DNA from: Chara braunii
Taxonomy: Eukaryota; Streptophyta; Charophyceae; Charales; Characeae
Direction of reading: 5' to 3'
Assembly: GCA_003427395.1 (NCBI GenBank)
Contig: BFEA01000232.1
Location: 2,149,140-2,173,614 of the forward strand
Length of the DNA stretch: 24,475 nucleotides
Part shown: positions 10,560 through 20,573 of the stretch, in pieces
How positions within the stretch are numbered: the first letter of the stretch is position 1
How the letters are laid out: each line of letters begins with the position of its first letter
Notes under the pieces: generated by a model
What the model was told of the DNA's origin: nothing
What the model saw: only the letters and a program-made list of their open reading frames with translations
Databases searched by the model: none
Made by a program: the position numbers and the translations under genes

Positions 10560-11345
10560 ATAATATATTCCCAAATATTGATGCTCAGTTGTTGCTCATC
10601 CTTTTCTAGAAATTCAACCACAAGAACTAAGTCCTCTACCTTCGACTTAACCCGTCTGCTCGATTTTGAGTTTCAACACTACGTTCGATCTCAAAATTGA
10701 ACATTCAGATATAAATCAACCATCGAGCGACAGTTGGATCTTAAGGAGAATAATTCTTCAACAACTGAGCCAAAGCAGTTGGGTCAACCCGCAAGACAAA
10801 TTGCCTTCCAAACACGTAATTTTAAAAAATCATGAAGCAATGAAGTACTGCAAGAGTTTCATGTTTGAATTGGGAATGATTTCACTTTGCCTCATTCAAC
10901 ATTTGACTCTCGAATCTCAATGGTCGTTCTCGTCCCTCCCTATCTTTTTGGATGAAAACTCCACCCAAAGTTGTAGGGCGGCACTGGGGGCTGCATCCGT
11001 CTCAATTGTAAAGGGTCGATTCGGGTCATTGTCAAAGCTCGAAACTCCCAAAATCAATCCTCCTTCCCGTAATTGTGCTTTGATATCATCAACAGCAACC
11101 TTCTGCTTCGAACCTCATTCCCATTCCTGATTTTTACGCACCAACTTTAGTAGGTGCTCGACCTTTGCATCTAAATTATGAATAAAGATGCGCAACAGTC
11201 CATAAGTTCCCAAAGAACTCCGCACATCGGTAATGGATTTGAAGGGAGTAGATCATTCCAAAATTTTGTTTGTCTTTTTGGAATCTGGTCGTCGACTCTT
11301 CTCATCACATAAGAATCCCAGAATAGTTCTTTCACTCATACAATA
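10560..11345 (-). pseudogene. Ty3/gypsy RNase H domain with reverse-transcriptase thumb (decayed)
   Basis: RNase H removes the RNA strand during reverse transcription. Minus-strand frames give, in order, a thumb/connection segment (FLCDEKSRRPDSKK, then ILEWSTPFKSITDVRSSLG), a segment RPFTIETDAAPSAALQL containing the first acidic residue, a one-base shift to RFESQMLNEAK-like sequence with the Glu, a segment resembling VLRVDPTALAQLL, and near 10640 NRADGLSR, the usual C-terminal Asp motif. Stop codons are frequent, so the domain is only recognisable piecewise. It lies directly between reverse transcriptase and integrase, the standard Ty3/gypsy order. Confidence 0.75.
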
Positions 11346-12030
11346 TCATGATTTAATGTTGCTTGTCGTGATGTTGTACTCTTTTAGTTTGCACATGACC
11401 TTCTCTATATCACGAATGTGTCCCCAAACAAACTTCTGAGCGTCAAACAACACCTTTGTTCCATCCTTTATACGAGGTCCAGGGATGATCAAGTCACCGA
11501 TATATGGTGATGTCACGTCCGAATAAAGCGGTTGCATGACCCTCATCACATATCTCTGAACAATTGTTACATCGTTCGTTCATCCTTGAGGTGTCAAGCA
11601 CATATGGATTAATCTCATTGACATATGCATTGCTATCATCTGCCTATCTGCCATATTCACCTTCGTCACAGACTGTCACAACATTCAACCTCTGCAGACC
11701 CTGCACCCATCGCAGTACGCCGCTTGGTTTAACAAAATAGAACCAAGGGGACGCATATGGTCCATACGAATAATCCGCCACCCTTGTCCGAATTTTGCCA
11801 TCCAAGTATTCAATGACCTTACGATGATCGTCCAGATTCGGATAACACGGACCTCGTATGTTCCATGGTTCATGAGGCACCATGTGAATTCTAATCATTG
11901 GGATCATGTGAACGTTAAGCCTCCCCCGCTTGTCATCATCTAAGGCATAAGCCAAATGAGTTATTTTCATGACGCTGACAAAGAGGTCTATCTCGTTCTC
12001 CGTAAGAAACCCTTCCTCACCGATGATCAT
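11340..12030 (-). pseudogene. Ty3/gypsy reverse transcriptase (decayed, internally deleted)
   Basis: The N-terminal part reads from 12030 leftwards as one open stretch of 128 codons with the fingers signature GPYASPWFYFVKPSG, then LRWVQGLQRLNVVTV, typical of gypsy enzymes. After about 11644 the frame is lost and roughly 40 residues of the palm that should hold the first catalytic Asp are missing. The reading resumes at about 11549 with the catalytic box, which reads SPYIGDLIIPG (codons at 11493-11504) instead of YIDD, so one catalytic Asp is Gly. It continues into KFVWGHIRDIEKVM, a helix that precedes the thumb. The enzyme would be inactive. Confidence 0.85.
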
Positions 12031-12208
12031 CTCCTTTATCCTCTCCTATGTCAATCGACACGACACACTTAAACTTTTTTATTTCCTCGTCTTGATCTAA
12101 TTTTCTTTCTTCCTTATAATAAACTTCTTCCTCCTGGGTGATCAAGACGGGTACTGGCCGGACTTTCTCGGCTACTCTCTTGTGCTTATGTTTCGATCCG
12201 ACACTAAA

Positions 12209-13435
12209 TTACCTTCCTCTAAAAAACCATTTGCTTGGTTGCTGGGGCCGCCAATCAGGGTTTTCGAGCCCCAACTCCTGGGCCCCGACGGGGGTGAGGG
12301 GGCCCGCGGGTGGGCACCCCTGACCCGAACGCCAATGCATTACCTTTTGAGAGAGTGCCAGATCGATAGTTAAGGTACATTTTACCAGTCTCACCTTCCT
12401 CCGACACAATTTTCGTCAATGTTTGGACCAAATTAGGGTCCACAGACAAGTCTGCCGAAACAAACTCAATGGCTTGAGAGATGTTGGGCAATGCAAGAGA
12501 AAATTCTTGAGGATCGTTTTTTCTCCAAAAGACTCATTCTCCCTTATGAGTCTTTCTGATTCTGAAAGAGTAGGAACCCAGATTGAGTTTGTTCCTCGAA
12601 TTGGTTAACCCATTTATTCTCACACTTCATCACCGCATAGTATCCATATACAGGGTCACACAAAATCACGATCATAGTGTCATCATGCTTGTTAAAGATG
12701 GTGGATTCAGATTGACACAAAAAAACTTAGATAAGTAATAGAGCATGCTCGACCCTTGGTAGAACATTAAAGTACGAACGAACCTTGACCTTACCGACTT
12801 GTATCATCACATCAATTGTCGTTCCGCAAAAGGGAGTTATCCCACTTGTGCCCACAAAAATCTTGTATCTGCACGGTTGATTTTGACTCCAGACCCCATA
12901 GCCTGTCTTTTGCGCATAATATTCATTTTTACCCTGCCATCAACGAGTGCAAAATACTCATGAGACCCCATTTGCACTTTCAACAGACCAGTTGCTACGC
13001 AGTGCCGGTCCATCTTTGTTCCAGCTAGAGTTCAATTGACTTCCCTAGGAAAGATATCACTCATCTTAACAGTCATGATTTTTTGTCTCGACAATCGTTG
13101 CTTGAATTCCTCTCGAATGTTTTGTGATGCAATCAAAATTTTTTTTTGCGTGACCAGATAATGCTGACTGTCAAAGATTCGGTTCACAATTTGCTCGATA
13201 TCCAGTCCCTTTTCCACTAGAGTTGTATATATTAGTTTCTTCTTTCACGACTCTCATTCCCCGATTTCCACCTTGCCTTTTTTCAAATCACGTTCCATGG
13301 CTCATTGTTTGGCATGTCGCTCATGTTCGGCACACAATAATCCATCCTCCTCATCATCTTCATCATCAATAGGAATTGTCTCATTCTCTCGAGATTCATT
13401 TGGTCCTTCTTCCGCTGCTTCTTACTAGTACATTT
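12209..13435 (-). pseudogene. gypsy protease region with acidic linker and PR-RT connector (decayed)
   Basis: Right to left: an acidic linker (IPIDDEDDEEDG, about 13340-13370), a helical segment (VEKGLDIEQIVNRIFDSQ and following, 13217-13032), then an aspartic-protease-like segment with YFALVDG, the probable active-site Asp codon at 12939-12941, followed by MNIM. A later piece, TIDVMIQVGKVKVRSYFNVLP, is cut by a frameshift; it fits the flap and second half of a retropepsin. The connector to reverse transcriptase is at 12491-12255 (IEFVSADLSVDPNLVQTL and a Pro/Gly/Arg-rich end). The active-site triad reads VDG, not DTG or DSG, so assignment rests on position and context. Stops and frame changes are common. 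Confidence 0.65.
12244..12335. other. GC-rich block inside the decayed pol gene
   Basis: Runs such as GGGGCCG, GGGCCCCGACGGGGG and GGGGGCCCGCGGG stand out from the AT-rich surroundings. On the minus strand it reads as a Pro/Gly/Arg-rich linker (GSGVPTRGPPHPRRGPG), plausible as an original inter-domain spacer that has been less eroded. Confidence 0.5.
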
Positions 13436-14316
13436 TCCTCATCGCATTTGATTCAAGGCTTTCTGTTTTGCCTTGGTCAATTTCTTAGGGGGTTCCACCT
13501 CTTCCTCACTTCCCTCTTTACTGCTACTACTGCTTGCTTCTTCCACAACTTGCACTTTGCCTTTCCTTTTTCCACCTTTTGTTTGGATCATCATAACCTG
13601 AAGTTTAAACATTTCTTCCTTCATATCGGCCATCATATTTCTCGTATCGGCTAGAGTCTTATAAACAACATGATCTTTGCCACGCTTACCCCTTCCTCGA
13701 GATCCTCCTTCCGCTGCTTCTGGAGGCGGTAAAGCATTTGGTCGTAGCTTCCAGCCAACATATTCTCTTTAATCTTTGGCCAGTTGTACCTGCCCGTCAC
13801 ATGCTTCATCAATCCGCACTATTTAACCTCTGAAAAATTATCGAGGAAGATAAGACACCGATCTCGGTCTGGGAGGTCAGACACTAACCTAGCAACTTGT
13901 TCGAATTCCTTGAGAAATTGCTTGGCTGTACCAAACTTCTCACGACTGACTTTTCACAAATCTGCCAAGTCCAATAGTTGGCCCCCCAACTGATATTTCT
14001 CCAACAATTTTGCCTTAAGATCAGACCAATCGCGTGAGGCTCGCACCAACTCCAACACTTCATCTTTGTATTAAATTTTATAATATCGCTTCACCATTTG
14101 AAGCATTTTCTCACTTGACCATTTACAACAATTCCCCAACTGCTCAAACTTATCAACCCATGTCGAGACATTGGTGCCATTAAAAAAAGGAAGTTGGACT
14201 TTCAACAGCTGAGTTTTTTCTTTGTCGGCTTCTCGGATAGCCCGTGCGAGTTTCAAAATATCATTGTGTCGATCATCCGCATTGCTATTCACAGGATTAA
14301 TACTTCCTCCCGTCAT
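13436..14316 (-). pseudogene. Ty3/gypsy gag-like region (decayed)
   Basis: Gag forms the virus-like particle of the element. The reading begins at ATG 14316 (MTGGSINPVNSN) and shows a gag-type helical region: LKVQLPFFNGTNVSTWVDKF and WSSEKMLQMVKRYY (about 14100-14200). Past a TAA it continues as DEVLELVRASRDWSDLKAKL, then KFGTAKQFLKEFEQVARLVS, then after another stop and a frame change a basic/acidic tail (13636-13439) with an SSSSSKEGSEEEVE stretch and PPKKLTKAKQKALNQMR. I count at least three stops and one frameshift. I see no CCHC zinc knuckle here. The start is the first ATG of the open stretch after the leader and fits the usual distance from a primer-binding region. Confidence 0.75.
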
Positions 14317-14560
14317 CTTGAGTAAACCAAAACGACAAAATCACATATCCAAATGTTGAATAGGTTATAACAACTTGTTTTGAACCTTGTCTTTCTTTTC
14401 TTTTTCCAGGCATTAATAACCACTGACTACTTTTATTACAAACCAAATAGCACACAATACTTCACATTTACCATAACCATTATTTTCCTGAATGTCGTTC
14501 CACCAGAGACAACGGTAGATAACCGATGTTTCAGACAAAGGCGTCACCTATCGAGTGCAG
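14317..14560 (-). other. gypsy leader between candidate 5' LTR and gag
   Basis: This 244-bp stretch lies between the start of gag and the end of the right 2.1-kb repeat and is not part of the repeat, as expected for a leader with the primer-binding site. Directly after the repeat's CA on the minus strand the sequence is CTGCACTCGATAGG. I do not recognise a TGG-starting complement of a common tRNA 3' end there, so the primer-binding site is not identified. Confidence 0.4.
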
Positions 14561-15549
14561 TGGCTCCTGCCTTTTTGCAAAGCACGAAAGCCCTCACGGC
14601 TATGTCACGCAATAGATAAACAAAAGAAAAACAAGAGTTAACTTGGTACAATGCATAGGTAATCCCGTGAACAGTCGAGATTAAAGTGGTTGCATCTCTC
14701 CTTCGCGCTCTAGCTGGGTGCACTAGCTATACATCCCACGGTCCCCTGCGACATGATAGATTTTCGGGGGACACATCTTGCCTTCGCCAAGGGGTTGTCG
14801 CCACCTTTAAGGATGTATCCCTCCCGAACTACTGACCCACATGCGAAAGTTTCTTAATGCAATTGCAGAGGTAGGTCAGCTGAGGATGTTTGCTCGTTCG
14901 TTGGAGTATAAGTACGCTTGGTCAAACGCCAAGTGAACCCGAACCATGTCTGTAACTTGGGTCGCTGATCTCCTAGGTACGAAACGAACGTCAGTCGACC
15001 ATGACGGTCTTAACCAGGCGTGAAATCCACGTCTCGATCCTAGTCTCTTTTCAATTGTCATAAAACAAAACAAATAAAATCAATATATCTTGTATCCAAT
15101 CACGCAAGATCAGGTTTTGACTTGATGAGACGATCTGTCAAAGTTATTTTTTCCGAGCTGTATGATTTAAAAGAACTTTTATACCGCTTCTTCCAAAACG
15201 GAAAGTCGCCATTGATGAAAGATTACGAATGGAAAACCTGACATCTGACTTATGGTTCAGTCCATCAACTCATCCACTAATTACTGTCAGGAATAACTTC
15301 TGCAAGTAAATTTCACTGCTACCATGCATAGCAATAAGTGATCTGTCTCCTGGCTAAAGTTTGAACTCTCAATTTGACCACACCTCTGCAACATATATAG
15401 TTGCTCTTAGGAAGATATTATCTAGCGAATAAAAAATCCATTGGTCACTTCGTCCTCCTGGGCAATAATCACTCGTTTCCTTTCCTCGAATGATGAAGTA
15501 TTTATCTTCAACATCAAGTTACTCAAAGGAAAACGTCAATTGTTTTTCC

Positions 15550-15851
15550 TGTGTAGCGTTCGGGACCAAACGCGAACGAGTGTCGAAACTCTCCGAACGC
15601 GAACATCAAACAAAAAAAAAAAAAAAAAGTTTTCCAAAAAACTGGAAAACAAAAATGTTATGTAAAATAATAATACAAACAACTTTTGCCTTGGAGATAT
15701 GGTCAAATTCGTAACCAAACTCGAGTTAAAAATCTTTTTTTTTTTTTTTTTTTTTTATATGTTCGGTCGAACACGTTCGGGTGGCGTTCGGCCGAACACC
15801 CGAACATGTTTGGACATTCGGAAAAACTCCGAACATGTTCGGTGTGCTACA
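15550..15851. mobile_element. GTTCGG-rich inverted-repeat element (MITE-like), copy 1
   Basis: The left end TGTGTAGCGTTCGGG and right end GGTGTGCTACA form a short terminal inverted repeat (TGTAGC type). Both ends are crowded with palindromic GTTCGG/CCGAAC words, for example GTTCGGTCGAAC and GTTCGGCCGAAC; the centre is AT-rich with poly(A) and poly(T) runs. It interrupts the right 2.1-kb repeat precisely: the left copy reads straight through the site at about 1900-1912 (CACAATCTTTTATC). It is too short to encode a transposase. A diverged 8-bp flanking repeat (GTTTTTCC and CTTTTATC) would fit a hAT-type insertion but is not clean. Confidence 0.7.
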
Positions 15852-16107
15852 AAACTTTTATCTTTTCACAGAGAATGTATAACCTCCAACTGTTTTCATG
15901 TGAAGTAAGTTAACTAATTATTGATATACAATGATTAATAATTGTTCGACTCCTACCTAGAGGTCTGACATTTTTTCAACTTTTGGCTCATAGCTGATAT
16001 CCGTATGACCTGGTAAAATATTTCTAACGCATGGCATACGTTGCTACTCACCCGATTACCCCTCAATGCTTAAGCACGATAGTGAATAGTATCCATCCGG
16101 TTGGACC

Positions 16108-16127
16108 TATATATATATATATATATA
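16108..16127. repeat. (TA)n microsatellite
   Basis: About ten TA units, present only in the right copy of the 2.1-kb repeat. Confidence 0.9.
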
Positions 16128-16680
16128 TTTAATTACCCTTGTAGATTCGTATAACTACGACTCTAACAGAGGAACAACTCGATGTGGCCCCTGTATGTTA
16201 TAAGAATGCGAGTCTAGCGAAGATGAAGTTATCGACCCTCGCGGATCTCAACTTCAATTTGGTCGAGTTGAGCAAGCTCCTCGCTGTCAAAAGTCAAGGT
16301 GGTAACGCGTCCACCTCGCACGACCCGAAACATCCGCGTATCATAGAGGGAAGCCATCCGTGAGACTAGCCTCCAAGTTAAGGCGCGAAATGGTTGTCGC
16401 ATTCAAAAGAGTGCCTAGTGGTAGTGTCCCTAAACCAAACGATACCATAGAGTTCCCCGGATAAGGTAAACTTAACACTCAAAATGACCCAAGAGAGACA
16501 TTGGAGGTTGCTTGCGCGATGAAAATACAAAGTATAACTGTGAAACTCATCCAGAAGTAGGGATACATTGGCACGAACATCCGCGAGCAAGTTAGGAAAA
16601 AAATATTGTGCATCTCTAAGCAAACCAATAAAACCAACCCATCGAGTGGGCGTATCATTCTAAGCAAGCAAAAGTATACA

Positions 16681-17385
16681 GAAGATCGGTCTTAACTAGA
16701 GTTATACTTTATAAACCCTTGATAGTCTTGAGGAACTCAAAAAGGGGCGAACGAGTCAAGGACCTAGAGATTCCTTCATCAAGAACGCTAATCTTTGATG
16801 CATTGAAAAAACTCTCAAAATTCACTACTAGAGAGATATTGTTTTATTGGTATGAGCACTGTTATATCTATCACTCTGGCTTTCGACCATCTGTGTAGTG
16901 TTGGCTTACTTCTTGAAGAGAGATCTCTATGATATCTGTCTTTACGTCAAGAAGGGAGACTGCAATGATGACGAGGTTCTTAACTCCCTATGATGAGAAA
17001 ACATAACTGATCAAGCAAAGGAAGAAAGTGGGATGGGGTGTAATGCCCGTGACCTATGAGAAAGTTCCTACCCCTCCTATCCCTGATAGTTATTATCATG
17101 GGATTAATTAACTGCCAATTATCAACGTGGTAGGCTTTTAACTAGCTAGGGGAAATTGTTGTTCAATCTATCTATGATGAGAAAGCATAACTGATCGAGC
17201 AAAGGAAGAAAGTGGAATGAGGTGTAATGCCAGTGACCTATGGGAGAGTTCATGCCCCTCTTATCCCTAACAGTTATTGTGATGGGAGTAATTGGCTGCC
17301 AATTATCAACGTGGTATTGAGACTGGAGAGGTGAATAGACTGTCATGAGAACGAGGGAAATTTCAGCCGCGGAAATCAGACAACT
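16681..17385. other. interval with a duplicated unit; no gene recognised
   Basis: Unique-looking DNA at 16681-16985 is followed by a 145-bp unit at 16988-17132 and again at 17172-17316. No open frame here resembles a known protein. It separates the right 2.1-kb repeat from the Penelope-like remnant and has no similarity that I can see to either. Confidence 0.4.
16988..17316. repeat. 145-bp direct duplication, offset 184 bp
   Basis: The first unit (16988-17132) and second (17172-17316) share TGATGAGAAA(A/G)CATAACTGA at the start, AAAGGAAGAAAGTGG in the middle and CCAATTATCAACGTGGTA at the end. The offset is exactly 184 bases at both ends, so no indel has accumulated between the landmarks. A 39-bp spacer separates the units. 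Confidence 0.85.
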
Positions 17386-17455
17386 AATCCGAAAGTTTGA
17401 CCACATTGGCACGCACATCCACGTGCGAGTTAGGGAAAAATCCTTGCGTATCTCT
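17386..17455 (-). pseudogene. third, short copy of the unidentified coding sequence
   Basis: On the minus strand this reads RDTQGFFPNSHVDVRANVVK and then LSD, matching the frame RDAQYFFPN and DVRANVSLLLDE of 16540-16620 and ANVDRLSDE of 2590-2660. Similarity stops after the SD codons on one side. On the other it is fused directly to the Penelope-like reverse transcriptase at about 17456. Confidence 0.6.
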
Positions 17456-18500
17456 GGATGGTTTAATGCACGCGATACCAAGCGACCGATCTTGACCATA
17501 GGTTTATCAAAAGTTTGACAAATAGGCCTATATCTACCTAGATCCTTATGTTTTGGCATGATATAGATTGAACCAAACTTACCCGAGTCCTCCCATTTTA
17601 TAAATTTTCTCAGACCAGCGTCCTTAATGTCTTCCCTAATTTATCGCAGCACCTTTTGCTAAAGGACACTAACTATTTTGTAACCGGGATCGCAAACAAA
17701 AGTTGACATCATCCCTTTGAAAAATAGCGCGTGACATATTACCAACGTCTCAACATGATTACGATCCAGGGTTGTGAGTACCAACCCCTCGAATCTTCGT
17801 CGTACCTCGGATACTTGACTCAAATACAAAAAATACCTAGGATCCGACACCTGTTCTGACAAACAAGAGGATAGCGCTTCCACGGACACTTGCGGTGGCT
17901 TATTACGACAATTTACCCATCCTTCAAAACCAACCGTAATTTCCTGTTGTAGAGTTAGGATCCTATCATTCCCACGTACGCAAGGGACACTTTTTGCATT
18001 GTGCAAAAGTGAGTGGATCCCTTCTAGGTTACTTCGACGGAAACAAACATGCCCTTCGTCACGAGGGAAAGGTAATCATGCACAGGCACAAGTGAGCCCA
18101 CGCTGAGCAGAAAAGGCTCGATGATTGTGTACTAAACTCGCCATTGAAGGATTCTTAGTCCAAACGATGCGAAACTTCTTCCGAGTTCGCTGCAGAAAAC
18201 ATGGAGGTAACCCATATTTCATCAACCTATCGTTCACAACCTTTCTTACTTCCGAAATCCTAATACGTTCGTTAAATCTGATACGAAAAATAGGATCCAG
18301 CCCAATACATAAGTTGAAACGGTCCCGAAAAATTCAGGAGATCAATCGTCGCAAATACTTACGAGTCGATTTCCAAAAGAAATCTTTAATAACATTGTAT
18401 ACACGAAGCAAAGATTGGATACCGCATCCGTATAAATCCTTTAGTTTTCCAGGGTTCCTCAAGATGTCGATTAACAAATTTTTGAGGAATTGACAAATTT
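17456..18500 (-). pseudogene. Penelope-like reverse transcriptase, N-terminal part (truncated, decayed)
   Basis: Right to left: a segment ending in TKNPSMASLVHNHRAFSA and LTCACA (a CxC pair at 18080-18095), then PRDEGHVCF, possibly a small metal-binding module; then EGIHSLLHNAKSVPCVRGND. An open stretch of 115 codons (18006-17659) includes GLVLTTLDRN (17758-17775) and DPGYKIV, comparable to the first RT motif of Penelope-like enzymes, in which an Asp-Lys/Arg is followed by a hydrophobic strand. After a frame change comes GSIYIMPKHKDLGRYRPICQ and SRALNH (17575-17458), fitting the PK.HK...RPI motif of these enzymes. The sequence then breaks into unrelated DNA, so the catalytic Asp motifs (AxxD, YADD) are missing. 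Assignment to a Penelope-like rather than another non-LTR RT is by motif pattern from memory. Confidence 0.6.
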
Positions 18501-18599
18501 CCATTTGCATATGTGTAAGAACTAAAAAATTCCTCCTCCTTCAAAGACCTTTGTACATTGCTTCAAACGTCATACATCTTGCCTAAACGTTACTTTGGA

Positions 18600-19560
18600 C
18601 TCCCCGAACGCTTTGCGAATAGATTTTCAACCACCGTCCCAGATATTACCGGCCACTACGGAACAAATAAAAGTACTCGTTCCTTTTCCAGAACCTCTGT
18701 GAAGGAGTCGATACAAGTTCAAAGTCCAGGGATCAGACGTATCTAATTGAAATGTCAAACATTCGATTGACCTACAGATTGAGTCCGCGTGGTTACCTTG
18801 ATCCAACCTTGCCGCTCTCTCCTTCCTTCCCAACCTCGAGTTTTTACCCCCCGTTCTCTTTACTCCGACCGTCTTAAAAAAAAAAGAACATTGCCCTATG
18901 TACAAGTTTTCCAACTAAACCAAGTTTGCTCCATCAAAAACATCAATGGGGATTAACACGTAGTTCCTTTGATCGAAAGAACATATCCAACAGTGGAAAT
19001 GGGAACGGTTACAAACCCGACACGAATACGCATGTTTACTCTATCTAACATCAACATCGCGAGTTTTTTTACCGATATATAGGGTTTTACAGTAAGGAGA
19101 TAACCCAATTTACACACAATTGAACATCCGCAGGAAATCCAAACCATTGGACTCGTACAACGTTAGTCAGGACTTCACACACTTACCGAGCCCACGAATC
19201 TCACCGCTCAAAGCAAGACGTAACACGATCAGTCGAAGTAACTCTTCTAAAGTGCGATTAAAAGTCAAAAACGGATTACGACAATCGGTAAGAAATCTTG
19301 ACAACTTCCACTATTGCGGCGTCTCCAAAACACCTCAAGCCTCAACGTCTTCTTGATCACTTCCTTAGTTTCCTGCGACTTCGATAGTATCGGATTCGTC
19401 AACATGGATAATTTCTCCATCTGCGACACCACGCCCCACAAACTCTATCATGGTCCGATGATCTGCTCTGTCCAAAATGACATCGATTTTTCCATTATAT
19501 TGCATGCCCTCTTCTTTTCATAGCTTCTGAAGCTCAACAACATTTTTACCTCTTAACTAT
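18600..19560 (-). pseudogene. possible SAP-like and GIY-YIG-like segments upstream of the reverse transcriptase
   Basis: From about 19560 to 19430 the minus strand reads KNVVELQKL, a stop, KEEGMQYNGKIDVILDRADH and RTMIEF, which resembles a SAP-type helix-turn-helix (leucine-rich first helix, glycine-containing turn, second helix). From 18914 to 18627 an open stretch begins near LENLYIGQC, in which YIG could be the second motif of a GIY-YIG nuclease, followed by a basic stretch GRKERAARLDQGNHA and LYRLLHRGSGKG. The first GIY motif is not visible and between the two segments reading frames are broken. If correct, the nuclease lies N-terminal to the reverse transcriptase, the permuted order described for the Chlamys-type branch of Penelope-like elements in green lineages and protists. 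Confidence 0.4.
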
Positions 19561-20573
19561 TTTATTACCTTATTTTTATAGTGCAATCGCTCCAGAGCGC
19601 CACGTGTCACCAGAGTACTCACTGACGTCTGGGATGTGGGTTTCCTTGCAGTTTTTTGAGTCTTCAACTTGTTGACTGGTGTCTTGATAGGAGTTTTTCT
19701 CGCTGGTGCTCCTCCGGGAGATCCGACCAATGTAGTCTTCCCTGGTGTCTTGTTCGTCTTAGATCTCGTCAACCTGGTGGTCAGCATAACACGTTTCAAG
19801 TTCCCTCGCTTCGGTGTTCTCTTCAGAGGGTTTTCCATCGAGGGGTTGTCTACAAAGGTAGGTTCCGCTCCCCTCTTCCGCTTCTCAGAAATACACCTTT
19901 TCCTTGTTCACGCACTCAATTCTTGAGTTGCTGGAATCGCTGCCACTGCAATATTGCGGTTTCAACTCCCTTGCGGACAGATAGTGCACTTTTTGCTTCC
20001 CCTTGCCCCTCGTTGCAGCACATAGTGGCCGGATTGCATGGCTCAGACATTGAAACCACTTTTCTTCCTTTTCATTAAGCTTCACCGCCACGTTAATATC
20101 AACGTCTTTCTTCATCTCAGCACTCCGTTCTTTTTCAATCCCAACCGCCTTCCGTTCCTCTTCGGTTTTCCTTTGAGCTTTGTCAAGAACTCACAACCTT
20201 TTTCCTTTTTGTCCCGCTCTCTCCTCCTCCTCATGCTTCTTTCTGTCTTTCTCCTCTTTCCGCTGATTTTTCTGAACGAAGTCTTGCATCACGACTACGA
20301 TTTGCTGAGTTTTCACACTGTTGAACGAATTTCGGTATCTTTATCCGGCGATCCGTGTGACTTTTATGTCTCATGGCGCCACAGTGACCTTGAGCCGCAT
20401 TCTGACGACGTAGACAGCCTTGCCGAATAATGTCTTCGGCTTCGGTGAGGGTACTGATTCGCATAGTGCCTTACCTCAATACAATTGAAATATATTGACG
20501 GTCTATATCTCCGCCTATCGTCACCACCCCCCACCGGGGTTACAACACCCTCATGTGTCTCGTTACCAGACAT
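19561..20573 (-). pseudogene. N-terminal region of the Penelope-like element: zinc knuckle, coiled coil, KTP-rich linker
   Basis: The ATG at 20573 (MSGNETHEG) opens 69 codons containing YFNCIEVRHYANQYPHRSRR (about 20450-20510), a CCHC knuckle in which the first and last Cys have become Tyr, as G-to-A changes would give. Next, over about 20320-19900, comes a charged coil: KEEKDRKKHEEEERAG, KTEEERKAVG and MKKDVDINVAVKLNEKEEKW. Then 19838-19557 is a strongly basic segment with LKRTPKRGNLKRV, RLTRSKTNKTPGKT and KTPIKTPVNKLKTQ. The composition resembles an RNA-binding gag-like N-terminus. Frames change at least twice. All parts are on the same strand and in order with the downstream RT, so they are probably one element. 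Confidence 0.55.

Larger units (their letters stand above)
14561..16680 (-). repeat. 2.1-kb direct repeat, right copy (candidate 5' LTR)
   Basis: This is the direct-oriented partner of 638-2745, with TG at 14561 and CA at 16679-16680. It abuts the gag leader, which is where a 5' LTR must be for a minus-strand element. It carries an inverted-repeat element insertion at about 15550-15851 and an AT microsatellite at 16108-16127, neither of which is in the left copy. Many transitions separate the copies. The right end (16378-16680) contains the same unidentified coding remnant as 2410-2745, reading DVRANVSLLLDEFHSY. The same hairpin (stems CCAAGTG/CRCTTGG) is kept at 1282-1302 and 14915-14935. 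Confidence 0.6.

Noticed and set aside
18125-18493. 122-codon plus-strand frame
   Set aside because: Antisense to the region just upstream of the reverse transcriptase; the minus strand gives recognisable motif context, the plus strand does not.
20038-20430. 130-codon plus-strand frame with hydrophobic segments
   Set aside because: It is antisense to the charged coil of the Penelope-like element, which better explains the sequence.
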